This document shows positions 20,704 through 30,246 of a DNA stretch of 64,000 nt, one piece after another (the stretch's first letter is position 1; every line of letters begins with the position of its first letter). Under the pieces are notes generated by a model. The model had not been told where the DNA came from. It saw nothing but the letters and a program-made list of their open reading frames with translations, and ran no database searches. The stretch is taken from positions 171,967 to 235,966 of the forward strand of contig JAKALP010000010.1 of the NCBI GenBank assembly GCA_021824175.1, read 5' to 3'. A program made the translations under genes and the position numbers. This DNA comes from Deltaproteobacteria bacterium (GTDB lineage: Bacteria; Desulfobacterota; Desulfobacteria; Desulfobacterales; Desulfosarcinaceae).

Positions 20704-21825
20704 CTATTTAGAGGTCGGACGGCTGGCGGCTTTGAGCTTCGGCAACGCGCCCAGCAACCGCCGCAAGGCCGGCAGGGGCGACCATTCGGACGAATCCGCT
20801 GGTTTCCGCGCCAATTCTTCCACGTAATTCTTCAACTCCTGCTCGACGTGCTCCCACGCGATGATGCCATTGTTTTTTACTACCAGCCCCTGATGAAGCG
20901 CTTCGTAGAGCAGCTGGGGTTCTTTGGGCAGAAAATGAAACACTTGGTTGGCCCACTCACCCTGGTAGCCCAGGTAAAGGCGCAGGCAGTCGGCCAGAGA
21001 GATGGCGGAGAGGATTTTACGGCAGGCAATCAGGCACAAGCGCATCGGCTTGCTGTTGTGGGGCCGGCTGATCACAAAGTCGCCGCTGGCGATCTGGGGC
21101 GGCGCCATGGCCTTTTGGCTGGTCGGATCCCAATAGCCAAAGAGAATCGACAGAAGCTTGCCACGGATGATGTCCGAGGCCGCCGGCCGGAAGGTGTGAA
21201 AAGGCAATTCATTGATGTAGAAATTCAAGCGGCGATCCACGCCGAGTTCATGCAAGGTGGTCAGCCAGGGAGTGAAATAGGCAAATACTTTGGCCCGGCC
21301 CGGCGGCGCGCTGGGATCCACGCTGAGCATGCCGCCCTGCAGGGGCTGCACCACGAATTGGGGTTCGCGCTGGTACAAAAGGTGCAGATTCTCCAATTCG
21401 CCCCGGGCGATTTTGCTGGTCTTGGCGCCATCTTTAGACACCACCATGGCCAGATGCAGCAAGTTACCGGTTCGCCGCCGTACGCTGACGCGGAAGATAT
21501 ACTGGAAATCGCCCTCCTGGAACAGGCGCACTTTTACTTCGTCCAGCTCGGACACCGGGGCGGGCCGTTTGTAGAGCTGATCCAGGCTTTGGGAGAGCAA
21601 ATTGGGCCACTGGGAAAAATGCTTCTCCAAAGCGGTGCGAATCCTTCCCGGCGCAATGGGTCGCGGCAATTTCCGGCCCCAAAAATCGCGCATCTCACCC
21701 AACGGGGCGACTTGTATGTCCGGCAGAGCCGGTCGGATCGGCCGTTCGGTGGGGCGGCGTCTGACCACCGGTTTCACCTCTTTGTCCCCCGAATCACGCG
21801 GCGACCGGCGTTTGATAGCAGTCAT
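20704..21825 (-). CDS. Conserved hypothetical protein, possible kinase-like fold
   Basis: A 373-residue soluble protein with a basic N-terminus. The centre (FRVSVRRRTGNLLHLAMVVSKD, then TSKIARGELENLHLLYQ, FVVQPL and FAYFTPWLTTLHELGV) loosely recalls the N-lobe and hinge of aminoglycoside-phosphotransferase/kinase-like folds, and GDFVISRPHNSKPMRLCLIACR the catalytic region, but no HxDxxxxN or DxD motif is intact, so this is only a hint. The ATG at 21825 has AAAGGA at proper spacing. It lies between prfB and the binding-protein gene, separated from prfB by a repeat element. Confidence 0.6.
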   Translation of the reverse strand: MTAIKRRSPRDSGDKEVKPVVRRRPTERPIRPALPDIQVAPLGEMRDFWGRKLPRPIAPGRIRTALEKHFSQWPNLLSQSLDQLYKRPAPVSELDEVKVRLFQEGDFQYIFRVSVRRRTGNLLHLAMVVSKDGAKTSKIARGELENLHLLYQREPQFVVQPLQGGMLSVDPSAPPGRAKVFAYFTPWLTTLHELGVDRRLNFYINELPFHTFRPAASDIIRGKLLSILFGYWDPTSQKAMAPPQIASGDFVISRPHNSKPMRLCLIACRKILSAISLADCLRLYLGYQGEWANQVFHFLPKEPQLLYEALHQGLVVKNNGIIAWEHVEQELKNYVEELARKPADSSEWSPLPALRRLLGALPKLKAASRPTSK

Positions 21826-21850
21826 GACACGATCCTTTGAATGATCACAT

Positions 21851-21921
21851 AGTAGTATTTCGACGATTTAAATTTTGCCCAACACAGACATTGGGAAAAT
21901 AGAGGGTTTTTATTCACGCAC
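21851..21921. repeat. Half copy of the 12.5-kb inverted-repeat element
   Basis: The sequence from TAGTATTTCGACGATT through AAATTTTGCCC, ATTGGGAAAATAGAGGG and TTCACGCAC matches the right half of the element at 12494-12636 over about 70 bases with few differences. The left half is absent. It ends 3 bases from the prfB stop codon, just as the larger copy ends at the HesB-like stop. Confidence 0.7.
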
Positions 21922-21924
21922 TGG

Positions 21925-23023
21925 CTACGCCACCCCCGCCAGCAGAACGCCTTCGATGAAGCTGTCCAGGTTGCCGTCCAGAACGCCATGGACATTGCCG
22001 GTCTCCATGTTGATGCGGTGGTCCTTGACCAGCTGATACGGGTGCAGCACATAGGAGCGGATCTGGCTGCCCCAGGCAATCTCTTCCTTGCTGTCGTGCA
22101 GTTCCTGCAGTTCGGCATTTTGCTTTTGCTTCTCCAGCTGGTAGAGCCGGGAGCGAAGCACTTTCATGGCCATATCCTTATTGCGGTGCTGGGATTTCTC
22201 CTGCTGGCACTGCACCACGATGCCGGTGGGCAGATGGGTGATGCGTATGGCGCTGGAAGTTTTGTTGACGTGCTGTCCGCCGGAACCGCTGGCCCGGAAA
22301 GTGTCAATGCGCAGATCCTTCTCCTCGATCTCCACCACGATTTCATTGTCTACTTCCGGGTAGACAAAGACCGAAGCAAAAGAGGTCTGGCGCTTGCCGT
22401 TGGCATTAAACGGCGAAATGCGCACCAGACGATGCACGCCGATTTCCGATTTCAAATAGCCGTAAGCGCAATCGCCCTTGACGTTGAAGGTCACGCTCTT
22501 GATGCCGGCTTCATCGCCGGGCTGGTAGTCAATGATTTCGGTTTTAAAGCCGCGTTGCTCGGCCCAGCGTAAGTACATGCGCAACATCATCTCGGCCCAG
22601 TCCTGGGCATCGGTGCCGCCGGCGCCGGCATTGATGGCCACAATGGCATTGTTGGCGTCTTGCTCGCCGTCGAGCATCATGGCCAGGGAGAAGTCATGAA
22701 TGCGCTTTTCCAGCGCGCGCACCTGATCCTCCACGTCGGCCAAAGTCTTCTCATCGCTCTCTTCTAAAGCCATTTCGATGAGCAACTCGTTGTCATCAAG
22801 TTCGGTCAGCAGGGATTGGTAGGATTCCAGGCGGCCGGTCAGAAAGGTGCGCTCTTTCAACAAGGGCGTGGCTGCGTCGGGGTTGTTCCAGAAGCCCTCT
22901 TTGGCCATGATCGCCTCCAACTCCTTGAGGCGGATTTGCTTGGCCGGCAGGTCAAAGACACTCTCCGATGTGGGTCAATTTGGCGCGCAGGGATTTGATG
23001 GCTTGTTTGATTTCCTGGGACAT
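21925..23023 (-). CDS. prfB: Peptide chain release factor 2, with programmed +1 frameshift
   Basis: RF2 recognises UGA and UAA stops. The reading starts at ATG 23023 (GGAGG six bases upstream) with MSQEIKQAIKSLRAKLTHIG; at codon 24 it meets TGA in CTT-TGA-C (22957-22951). A +1 shift there joins DLPAKQIRLKELEAIMAKEG and the remainder, giving 365 residues, the normal RF2 length. The SPF tripeptide that reads the stop codon (RISPFNANGKR) and the GGQ catalytic motif (SGSGGQHVNK) are present. The frameshift makes RF2 synthesis respond to its own level. A start at the internal ATG would lose the conserved N-terminus. Confidence 0.97.
22951..22957 (-). promoter_or_regulatory. prfB +1 frameshift site (CTTTGAC)
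   Basis: The slippery CTT-TGA-C heptamer is identical to the well-known prfB site. A purine-rich GGAGAG lies three bases upstream of CTT, acting like the internal Shine-Dalgarno stimulator. Frame continuity before and after the site was followed by hand translation. Confidence 0.93.
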
Positions 23024-23260
23024 GGGGCACCTCCAATATGTTTGGCGCTATTTTATTACCGTTGGTGGGGATGTCAATAAACGATATGGCTCAAAGTGTA
23101 AGTCAAGACTGTGGCGCAACCTTGTTTTCGGCATCGGTATCGGAACGCTACGATTCCGAAACCGATACTGCCTTTTAATCAGACCCAAAAAAACAGCCTG
23201 TAGGAAAGTCACGAATGGGCCAGGCGCTTGGATGAACGCATCTCGTCCATTACGTTGCGT

Positions 23261-23392
23261 CGTTGCGCCGTTGCGTGAAATAATCTTTATGAGGCCTGTG
23301 ATCTAACTTTAGCCTTTTCGGTGCCCCTGCTTGAGAATCGGTTTTGGTGCAAATGCGGTTGCTGAAATCTTGGTCGCGCAACGGCGCAACGT
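23261..23392. repeat. Second 'GCGCCGTTGCG' inverted-repeat pair
   Basis: CGTTGCGCCGTTGCG at 23261 and its exact inverse CGCAACGGCGCAACG ending at 23392 enclose about 100 bases. The outer span nearly equals that of the pair at 18486-18618. The surrounding gap (23024-23447) between prfB and lnt holds no supported gene. Confidence 0.6.
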
Positions 23393-23447
23393 AAAGCCCG
23401 CTCGATTCACATGCGCGCAGCGGTCCTGCCCCGCAGGTGACAAGCAG

Positions 23448-25004
23448 TTATGCCTTGAACCGCATCACTCCAAGCACAACCGCTGCGAACAGACACACCC
23501 CCGCCAGCGGCCAATCGCCCCAACAGGTGTAGAGCGTCCGTTCGGTCAGCAGCGCCACCTTGCCCACCGGCGCGAGATCCTCGTACAGCGGGGTTTGGGA
23601 GATGATCCGGCCGCAGGGGTCGATAAACCCGCTGATGCCGGTATTGGCGGCCCTGGCCATGCTGCGGCGGTTCTCCACGCAGCGGAAAACCGCCATGGAG
23701 AAGTGCTGATAGGCGGCGCTGGTGCGGCCGAACCAGGCGTCATTGGTGATGTTGATCAGCAACTGGGCGCCGTTGTTGACCATGGCCCTGGCCAGATCCG
23801 GAAAAATCGCCTCATAGCACACCAGCATCCCCACGGGCGCGGTGTGCCATTTCAACACGTTGCCCTGGCGGCCGGGCGTGAAGTCGCCCACCTGCTCCAC
23901 CATCTTGCCCAAAAAAGGCAGCCAGCGTTTGAGGGGCACATATTCGCCGAAAGGCACCAGATGCACCTTGTCGTAACGATCCACGACCTTAGCCTGGGGA
24001 GAAAACAGATAGGCGCTGTTGTAATATAGATAGTTTTTGCCAACGGGTTCGGCCGAGGGGCTGCCAATGATGAAGAAGGTGTTGGCCTGCCGGATGCAGC
24101 TGAGGACAATATCCGTGAGTTCGCGTTCATAAAACATATAGAACGGCGTGGCGGTTTCGGGCCATACCACCAGATCCACCCCCTTTTGAGCCGCTAGCAG
24201 GGACAGATCTTTGTATTTAACCGTGGTCCCCAGCTGAAAGGCCTCGTCCCATTTATGGTCTTGATCCACGTTGCCCTGGATCACGGCCACCTGGGTAGTA
24301 GGAGCCTTGGCGACCGCCTGGTCCGTGGCGTGAATGCGATAGGCACCGTAGGCCAGCGTCGCGACCAACAAAACAGCCACAGCCGTGGCGGCGCGGACCA
24401 TCAGGGATCTGCTCACAGGGTAGCGCTGCCATGGCCAGCGCCGCCAGTGGAGCACGGCCAGCGCCAGAATCACATTGACCGCCGCGATCAAGGCGGAAAC
24501 CCCTGGCACGCCGAACAGGTCGGAAATCTGGATCAACCCAAGGTGCGTATACTGGCTATAACCTAACAGCTCCCAGGGAAACCCGGTAAAAAGCCAGCCC
24601 CGCAGCCATTCCAACAACACCCAGATCAGCGGACCGCCCACCGCCAGCCGCCAGGGCCGAGCGCATAACAGGCTAACCCCCAGGCCAAACAGGGCGGTGT
24701 AAGTCCCCAGGATAGCGGAGAGCAGCAGCAAGGCCCCCAGGGAAGTGACCAGGGGAACCTTGCCGTAGACCGTCATGGTGTAAGCGGTCCAGTACATCAG
24801 CCCCAAATATTGGACCAATCCGGTCACAAAGCCCAGTTTTAATCCGGTGCGGCCATCGGCATCTCTGAGCGCCATCAGCATGGGCACCAGCGCGCACCAG
24901 GCCAGATAACTTTGATTCAATTTAGGGAAGGCCAGCCACAGCAGTAACCCGCTGAGCATGGCCAGCAACACTTGGTCACGGTGGTTTTTAAAAAAGGTCA
25001 GCAT
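23448..25004 (-). CDS. lnt: Apolipoprotein N-acyltransferase
   Basis: Lnt adds the third acyl chain to the N-terminal cysteine of lipoproteins in the inner membrane. The 518-residue protein has an N-terminal set of about six to seven membrane helices (for example QVLLAMLSGLLLWLAF and SLGALLLLSAILGTYTALF) with the family motif GFPWELLGYSQ, followed by a nitrilase-type domain. The catalytic triad is visible as Glu in VVWPETATPF, Lys in DKVHLVPFGEYVP and Cys in GMLVCYEAIFP. A last helix closes the C-terminus. The ATG at 25004 is used; a TTG one codon earlier is possible. It fits a Gram-negative cell with lipoproteins such as the one at 10.3 kb. Confidence 0.96.
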   Translation of the reverse strand: MLTFFKNHRDQVLLAMLSGLLLWLAFPKLNQSYLAWCALVPMLMALRDADGRTGLKLGFVTGLVQYLGLMYWTAYTMTVYGKVPLVTSLGALLLLSAILGTYTALFGLGVSLLCARPWRLAVGGPLIWVLLEWLRGWLFTGFPWELLGYSQYTHLGLIQISDLFGVPGVSALIAAVNVILALAVLHWRRWPWQRYPVSRSLMVRAATAVAVLLVATLAYGAYRIHATDQAVAKAPTTQVAVIQGNVDQDHKWDEAFQLGTTVKYKDLSLLAAQKGVDLVVWPETATPFYMFYERELTDIVLSCIRQANTFFIIGSPSAEPVGKNYLYYNSAYLFSPQAKVVDRYDKVHLVPFGEYVPLKRWLPFLGKMVEQVGDFTPGRQGNVLKWHTAPVGMLVCYEAIFPDLARAMVNNGAQLLINITNDAWFGRTSAAYQHFSMAVFRCVENRRSMARAANTGISGFIDPCGRIISQTPLYEDLAPVGKVALLTERTLYTCWGDWPLAGVCLFAAVVLGVMRFKA

Positions 25005-25016
25005 CAAGCCATTCTC

Positions 25017-25145
25017 TTATAGTCCCAGCGCCAGGCTCAGGGGGCTTAGCCAATTAATGTCGGCAGTATCGCCATTAATGGCCGCCAGGCTCGCCAGGTC
25101 GTACTCGTACGCGCACTCGTAGGTGAAATCAAGCGTAAATACCAT
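25017..25145 (-). CDS. Possible small protein upstream of lnt
   Basis: A 42-codon frame, MVFTLDFTYECAYEYDLASL followed by AAINGDTADINWLSPLSLALGL, ends 12 bases before the lnt start codon. Its balanced composition is protein-like, but there is only a weak ribosome binding site and no family is recognised. It could be a leader peptide, a tiny gene, or chance. Confidence 0.3.
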   Translation of the reverse strand: MVFTLDFTYECAYEYDLASLAAINGDTADINWLSPLSLALGL

Positions 25146-25183
25146 ATCTTGAATATCGCCTTGAATTATACTATCAGGCCGTT

Positions 25184-25465
25184 ATGGAGATTGTAGCCCT
25201 CATGGCCTCCGGATGGGGGTATCGCGGATGCCTGTTCGATGCGGGCGAATATCTTTTCTTTCAGTACTCGTTCAAAGGCCGGTTCCGGCCGCTCAAACGC
25301 TATCCGGCCGGAGTGTTCAGTGATCATGAGCAGTTCACGGCCATGATGATGAAATACATGATTCCTTCGGCTTTTTGCCGCCCACCACTGCCCATTGCCG
25401 GTCTGAACCTGCCGGAACTCGAACGGATTTACCGCATCATCCAAAAAAACGCCACCGCCACTTAA
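25184..25465 (+). CDS. Hypothetical protein, unrecognised
   Basis: A 93-residue frame beginning MEIVALMASGWGYRGCLFDA with aromatic-rich segments (GEYLFFQYSFKGRFRPLKRYP) and a helix-like end (LPELERIYRIIQKN). The composition is protein-like, but there is no good ribosome binding site and the frame is open upstream without another ATG. The opposite strand is also open. It lies in the 590-base region between divergent lnt and the Cache-protein gene. Confidence 0.4.
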   Translation: MEIVALMASGWGYRGCLFDAGEYLFFQYSFKGRFRPLKRYPAGVFSDHEQFTAMMMKYMIPSAFCRPPLPIAGLNLPELERIYRIIQKNATAT

Positions 25466-25597
25466 ACTTCACCCTAAAGTAACCGGCCCTACCGCCGATA
25501 ACTCAAGCAGTCGAAATGGATGGGAATCTTGCTGCGGGCTTCCGGGTATCAAGATTTTTCTTTTTTTATAAATCGATCTTATGGAAAGGATTTCCCC

Positions 25598-26095
25598 ATG
25601 AACAAAGGAAAACTGTTGATCTTTTGCACCATTGCACTTTTGTTGGCCCTTCAAATCAACGCCTATGCCGAAGACACCTGCAGCAAGGATGAGGTAGTCA
25701 AAGCCGTGGACCAGGCCGTTGCGATTCTGGAGCAGGACGGCGAGCCCGGCCTGCAAAAGGTGGGAGCCCTGCGCTTCTGTGGCGGCAACTACGTGTTCGT
25801 CAACGATCTGAAGGGTAAAAACCTGATGCACATCAAGCTGGACTTGATCGGCAAAGTGCTCATCGGACTGAAAGACGACACCGGCAAGCGCTTTTTCGCG
25901 GATTTCACCGAAGTGGCCAAATCCAAGGAAGCCACCAAAAACGGCGCCACCTATTTCATTGGCAGCGGTTGGGTGGATTACCGCTGGCCCAAACCTGGCA
26001 ACCAGGAAGTTTTTTATCCCAAAACCACGTATATCAGAGGATGCCTGATGGGCGCGGAAAGTGTCTATGTCGGCGCCGGGATCTATACCGAATAG
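25598..26095 (+). CDS. Secreted single-Cache-domain protein
   Basis: A signal peptide (MNKGKLLIFCTIALLLALQI... cleaved after AYA, about residue 24) precedes a 140-residue domain with the sCache_2 pattern: VVKAVDQAVAILEQDGEPGLQKV, then FCGGNYVFVNDLKGKNLMH, and a C-terminal FIGSGWVDYRWPKPGNQEVFYPKTTYIR. Such domains bind small ligands in the periplasm and usually belong to chemoreceptors; here the domain is free. It is followed 75 bases later by a chemoreceptor whose own sensor is of a different kind, so it may be its ligand-binding partner, which is inference. The ATG at 25598 follows GGAAAGGA. Confidence 0.82.
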   Translation: MNKGKLLIFCTIALLLALQINAYAEDTCSKDEVVKAVDQAVAILEQDGEPGLQKVGALRFCGGNYVFVNDLKGKNLMHIKLDLIGKVLIGLKDDTGKRFFADFTEVAKSKEATKNGATYFIGSGWVDYRWPKPGNQEVFYPKTTYIRGCLMGAESVYVGAGIYTE

Positions 26096-26170
26096 CAAGC
26101 GCTCGCCGGGAACACGGCCATTGATGGTGAACCGCGGGCCCCAGGCCTCGGACATCGGAAAGCACACCTC

Positions 26171-28180
26171 ATGCTAAATCTGAAAAACGCGCCTCTGTGG
26201 TTGAAATCCACTCTGGGGTCCATGGCGATTCTATCGCTGTTCGGCCTCAGTGTCTGGTTCAGCATCCTCAGTCTCAACGGCATTGTCGAAAAAGTGGCGC
26301 TCTACAACAGCGCCGGCCGTTTGGCGGAAGGCATCTACCTGGCCCAGGGCCACCAGGACGCCTTTTTTCTGGAACCCAGCGACTCCCATGCGGAAGAATT
26401 CCGCAAGACCATCACCGGTATCAAGACGCTGATCAGCCAGCTTGCGCCCCAGGTCAAAAGCACAGCCCTGCGGGACAATCTTCAAGCTATCGATGCCGGC
26501 ATCACCGACTACAACCGGGCTTTTGACCAGATCGCCCAAAACACCACCGAATTGCTCAAGCTCAAAAGCCTCATGGGCAGCGCCTATGAAACCATCGCCA
26601 AATTGTTGGAAGAAAAAGTCAAGGCCCCCCTGGAGAAGAAGAAGAATGCTGCCCTGACCACCGGCAAAGAGCTCAGCCCCTATGACCAGGAACTGCTCTC
26701 CCTCACCGAAAGACTGATCACCTTGATGATGAAGTCCCGGCTGCACGAAGGCAGCTTCTATGCCCGCGGGGATACGCGCGATGCCCAGGAAGTCTATGCT
26801 GCCATGCAAACCGCGGCCAAGACCTTCGAAGAGTGGTCGTTTATCGTGGGAACCCTGGACGACCCACAGGTGAAAAGTTATCCGGCCGTGCTTCAGCCGG
26901 CCATCAAGGCCTACAGCCGGCCCAATTTTGAGCAAACCGCGCATCTGTGGAGCGCCAACCGGCAGATCACCACCGACATGCTCGGCCAGAAGGAGAAGAA
27001 TCTGGAATCGTTGGGCCGATTCAAGGAGCAAACCGCCCGTCTGGTGGAAGAACGCAAACACAGTGCGTTGAGCAGCATGGTCCTGTTTTTGGTCCTCGGC
27101 TCGCTGGTGGGGATCGGCATCTCCATCTTAAACGGCTATCAGACCAGCCGCCCGATCCAAAAGATTGTCGCCATGTTCAAAGATATCGCCGAAGGCCAAG
27201 GGAATTTGACCAAACGACTCATTGTGGATCGCGGTGATGAGCTGGGAGAGCAGGCCAAGTGGTTCAATGTCTTCGTGGAGAAGATCCGGCAGATGGTCCG
27301 GGAGGTCGCCGGGATTACCGAGACGCTGAATCAATCCTCGGGCAATTTGTCGGCCCTCTCCAGCCGCATGTCCCACGGCGCGGAAGAGATGAAGAACCGC
27401 TCCAACACCGCGGCCGCCGCCACCGAAGAGATGAGCGTGGCCCTGCGCTCCGTGGCCTGCACCATGGAGCAAGCCTCCAGCAATGTGGGGCTGATCGTGC
27501 AATCGGCCGAAGAGATGACGGCCACAATCCAGGAAATTGCGATCAATGCCGAAAAAGGGCGCCAGATTGCTTCCGAGACCGTATCGCAAACGGAGAAAGC
27601 ATCCGAAGAGATTCATGTGCTGGGCCGGGCCGCGGATGAAATCGGCAAAGTCACCCAAAGCATTACCGATATCTCCGAGCAGACCAATTTACTGGCGCTG
27701 AATGCCACCATTGAAGCGGCCCGAGCCGGCGAGGCGGGCAAAGGCTTTGCCGTGGTGGCCACCGAAATCAAACAACTGGCCCAGCAAACCGCCACGGCCA
27801 CCCATGAAATCAAGGCCCGCGTGCAAAGCATCCAGGAGGCCACCCAAAGCTCGGTGCAGCGCATCGCCCACATCAGCAAGGTGATCTATGATGTCAATGA
27901 CGTCATCAGCACCATCTCGGCGGCCATCGAAGAACAAACCGCCGGAACCCGCCAGATCGCCGACAACGTCACCCAAGCCTCCCAGGGTTTGAACGAAATC
28001 AATCAACACATCACCCAAGGCGCGGGCACGGCCGAAAGTCTTTCCCAGGATATCAGCCAGGTGGACCAAGAGGTCGGGCGCATCTCCAGCGAAGGCGTAG
28101 AAGTGGATCACAGCGCCCAGGAACTGCTGTGCCTGGCCCAACAGCTAAAGACTTTGGTGGGGCGTTTCGTGGTCAATTAA
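26171..28180 (+). CDS. Methyl-accepting chemotaxis protein
   Basis: A 669-residue transmembrane receptor. It has a first membrane helix at about 10-33 ([18 protein letters not shown]), a long, mostly helical periplasmic sensor up to about 295 (helical-bimodular type by appearance), a second helix near 300-320, a HAMP segment with [21 protein letters not shown], and the signalling hairpin whose tip reads [18 protein letters not shown], then [14 protein letters not shown]. The C-terminus lacks a CheR-docking pentapeptide. It would control CheA in response to a ligand. No che operon is nearby; the Cache protein just upstream on the same strand may share its transcript. Confidence 0.95.
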   Translation: MLNLKNAPLWLKSTLGSMAILSLFGLSVWFSILSLNGIVEKVALYNSAGRLAEGIYLAQGHQDAFFLEPSDSHAEEFRKTITGIKTLISQLAPQVKSTALRDNLQAIDAGITDYNRAFDQIAQNTTELLKLKSLMGSAYETIAKLLEEKVKAPLEKKKNAALTTGKELSPYDQELLSLTERLITLMMKSRLHEGSFYARGDTRDAQEVYAAMQTAAKTFEEWSFIVGTLDDPQVKSYPAVLQPAIKAYSRPNFEQTAHLWSANRQITTDMLGQKEKNLESLGRFKEQTARLVEERKHSALSSMVLFLVLGSLVGIGISILNGYQTSRPIQKIVAMFKDIAEGQGNLTKRLIVDRGDELGEQAKWFNVFVEKIRQMVREVAGITETLNQSSGNLSALSSRMSHGAEEMKNRSNTAAAATEEMSVALRSVACTMEQASSNVGLIVQSAEEMTATIQEIAINAEKGRQIASETVSQTEKASEEIHVLGRAADEIGKVTQSITDISEQTNLLALNATIEAARAGEAGKGFAVVATEIKQLAQQTATATHEIKARVQSIQEATQSSVQRIAHISKVIYDVNDVISTISAAIEEQTAGTRQIADNVTQASQGLNEINQHITQGAGTAESLSQDISQVDQEVGRISSEGVEVDHSAQELLCLAQQLKTLVGRFVVN

Positions 28181-28210
28181 AAAAGCAATTCATTGCACCT
28201 TGTTCGGCTT

Positions 28211-28228
28211 GTTGGCAGCGAAGCCAAC
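28211..28228. terminator. Weak hairpin between convergent genes
   Basis: GTTGGC and GCCAAC flank the loop AGCGAA, followed on the plus strand by a pyrimidine-rich run (CCTTTCAGCTTATTCTTCT). It lies between the chemoreceptor and rsmD, which face each other. The stem is short, so termination is only possible. Confidence 0.35.
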
Positions 28229-28237
28229 CCTTTCAGC

Positions 28238-28804
28238 TTATTCTTCTGCTTTGGACAAATACCGCAAAAACGAAATGAGCGTACGGCCGTAGCGGCGCTG
28301 ATCGGTGAGGGTCCAGGCTTGTGGCAAAGGATCGAGGGCTTCGGCCGGATCGTGCTCCACCACGGCCACGGCATCCGGCGCGGGCAGCTGCTGGCCGGCC
28401 AGATGGGTCAGCGTGGGCACGATCATGCCGCGGTTATAAGGCGGATCGATGAAGATCAAATCAAAAGTATTTGCAAATGCCTGAAGGCAGCGCAGGTTTC
28501 CGACAATGTCCCACTGAATCACGCGGCTGTTCTGCTCCAAACGGCAAAGCTGGATATTTTTGCGGATGACCGCCAGGGCCGCGGCGGCCTGTTCCACAAA
28601 TACAGCCTGGCGGGCGCCCCGGCTCAGGGCCTCGATTCCCATGGCCCCGCTGCCGGCAAACAGATCGAGAACCGTGGCGCCGCGGGGTGTAGTGCTCAGA
28701 ATATTAAACAGGGATTCCCGGATGCGATCGGCAGTCGGGCGAATGGCCATCCCACGGATGGTCGTCAGCTTGCGCCCCCTTAAATTGCCCGCGATGACCC
28801 GCAC
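28238..28804 (-). CDS. rsmD: 16S rRNA (guanine-966-N2)-methyltransferase
   Basis: RsmD methylates G966 of 16S rRNA using S-adenosylmethionine. The 188-residue protein begins MRVIAGNLRGRKL, then IRPTADRIRESLFNIL, the SAM-binding VLDLFAGSGAMGIEALSRGA and the catalytic FIDPPY, all family signatures. The start is GTG at 28804, two bases after the ntrX stop, with GGAGGA inside the ntrX end. It is the last gene of the lpxC-DUF4390-ntrY-ntrX-rsmD run; in related genomes coaD often follows, but here a convergent chemoreceptor lies downstream. Confidence 0.95.
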   Translation of the reverse strand: MRVIAGNLRGRKLTTIRGMAIRPTADRIRESLFNILSTTPRGATVLDLFAGSGAMGIEALSRGARQAVFVEQAAAALAVIRKNIQLCRLEQNSRVIQWDIVGNLRCLQAFANTFDLIFIDPPYNRGMIVPTLTHLAGQQLPAPDAVAVVEHDPAEALDPLPQAWTLTDQRRYGRTLISFLRYLSKAEE

Positions 28805-28806
28805 GC

Positions 28807-30186
28807 CTATTCCTCCAGCGGCGGAGCGCCTTTTTCAAGCCGCTTGATGCGCCGGTGCAGGTAGCTGCGCTCCACGCCGATGGATTTGGCGGTTTGACTG
28901 ATATTGTGTTCGTTCTCGGCAAGCTTGCGCTGGATAAAGGCGTGCTCGAACATGGCCCGGGCTTCCTTGAGCTCCTTGATTGTAAAAAGGCTATCCATGG
29001 AGGGATCGCCGGGCTGGGCCACTCTGGGATTATACGGTTTGGGCAGATAGTCGGCGGTTATCGTCTCTTCATGAACGATGATGGCCAGCCGTTCAATCAA
29101 GTTCTTCAGCTCGCGCACATTGCCCGGCCAGGGATACTGCATCAACAGGCTCAAGGCATCCGGGGCCATGCGTTTTCTGGCCGAACGGCTCTTGACGGCC
29201 GCCTCTTCAAAAAAGACTTCGGTGAGCAGCGGGATATCTTCCTTGCGGTCCTTGAGTTTGGGGACTTCGATGGGAACCACATTGAGACGGTAGTAAAGAT
29301 CTTCCCGGAAGCGGCCCTGGGCGATCTCTTCTTCCAACTTCTTATTGGTGGCCGCGATCACGCGCACATCCACTTGCAACGTGCGGCTGCCGCCCACGCG
29401 CTGGAATTGCTTTTCCTGCAATACCCGCAGAATCTTGGCCTGGGTCTTGAGGCTCATGTCGCCGATTTCATCTAAAAACAGAGTGCCCTTGTCCGCCAAC
29501 TGGAATTTGCCGATCTTTTTACTATTGGCGCCGGTGAAGGCGCCTTTCTCATGACCGAAGAGTTCGCTTTCAATCAACTCTTCGGGAATGGCCGCGCAGT
29601 TGACATCGATGAGCTGTTTGGCTGAACGCTGGCTGAGGTGATGGATATTGCGGGCCACCAGCTCTTTGCCGGTGCCGTTTTCTCCTTGGATCAACACCCA
29701 GCTTTCGCTGGGCGCCACTTTACCGATGGTCTCGCGCAAGGCGCGGATGGCCGGACTGTTGCCGCTGATGGCATTCTTCTCGATGGTCTTTTTGCGCAGG
29801 TAGCGGTTTTCTTCTTCCAGCCGCCGGAAGTTCAGGGCGTTGTTGATGGCGACCACCACACGATCCACGGACAGCGGCTTTTCGATAAAATCAAAGGCGC
29901 CCAGCTTGGTGGATTGCACGGCGGTCTCAATGGTGCCATGGCCGGTGATCATGATCACCTGGATGTGGGGGTTATTCTTCTTAATCTCCTTGAGGGTTTC
30001 CAGGCCGTCGATGCCCGGCATCCAAATGTCCAGCAGCACCAGGTCCGGCGCTTCGGTTTCAATCAACTGCAGGGCCTCGTAGCCATTGGAGGCGGTATTG
30101 ACCTCAAAGCCTTCGTCCATTAATACCCCTTTGAGGGATTGCTGGATGGAGGATTCATCATCGACGATCAAAATGGTAGGGAACAT
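28807..30186 (-). CDS. NtrX-like sigma-54-dependent response regulator
   Basis: A 459-residue NtrC-family activator. The receiver domain has its phosphoacceptor Asp53 in LLDIWMPG and Lys in EKPLS. The AAA+ domain has Walker A GENGTGKE (about 168-175), the sigma-54-contacting GAFTGA loop (215-220) and Walker B TLFLDEIGD. A Fis-type helix-turn-helix ends the protein (NISQTAKSIGVERSYLHRRIKRL). The adjacent NtrY-like kinase identifies it as NtrX-like. The pair is commonly linked to envelope stress, nitrogen or redox responses; the actual signal here is unknown. It lies 60 bases after ntrY and almost touches rsmD. Confidence 0.93.
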   Translation of the reverse strand: MFPTILIVDDESSIQQSLKGVLMDEGFEVNTASNGYEALQLIETEAPDLVLLDIWMPGIDGLETLKEIKKNNPHIQVIMITGHGTIETAVQSTKLGAFDFIEKPLSVDRVVVAINNALNFRRLEEENRYLRKKTIEKNAISGNSPAIRALRETIGKVAPSESWVLIQGENGTGKELVARNIHHLSQRSAKQLIDVNCAAIPEELIESELFGHEKGAFTGANSKKIGKFQLADKGTLFLDEIGDMSLKTQAKILRVLQEKQFQRVGGSRTLQVDVRVIAATNKKLEEEIAQGRFREDLYYRLNVVPIEVPKLKDRKEDIPLLTEVFFEEAAVKSRSARKRMAPDALSLLMQYPWPGNVRELKNLIERLAIIVHEETITADYLPKPYNPRVAQPGDPSMDSLFTIKELKEARAMFEHAFIQRKLAENEHNISQTAKSIGVERSYLHRRIKRLEKGAPPLEE

Positions 30187-30246
30187 AAATGCTTCCTTTC
30201 ACCGCATTTTCTACTACCTCTATATCTTCCACCGTGCATCTTCTTC

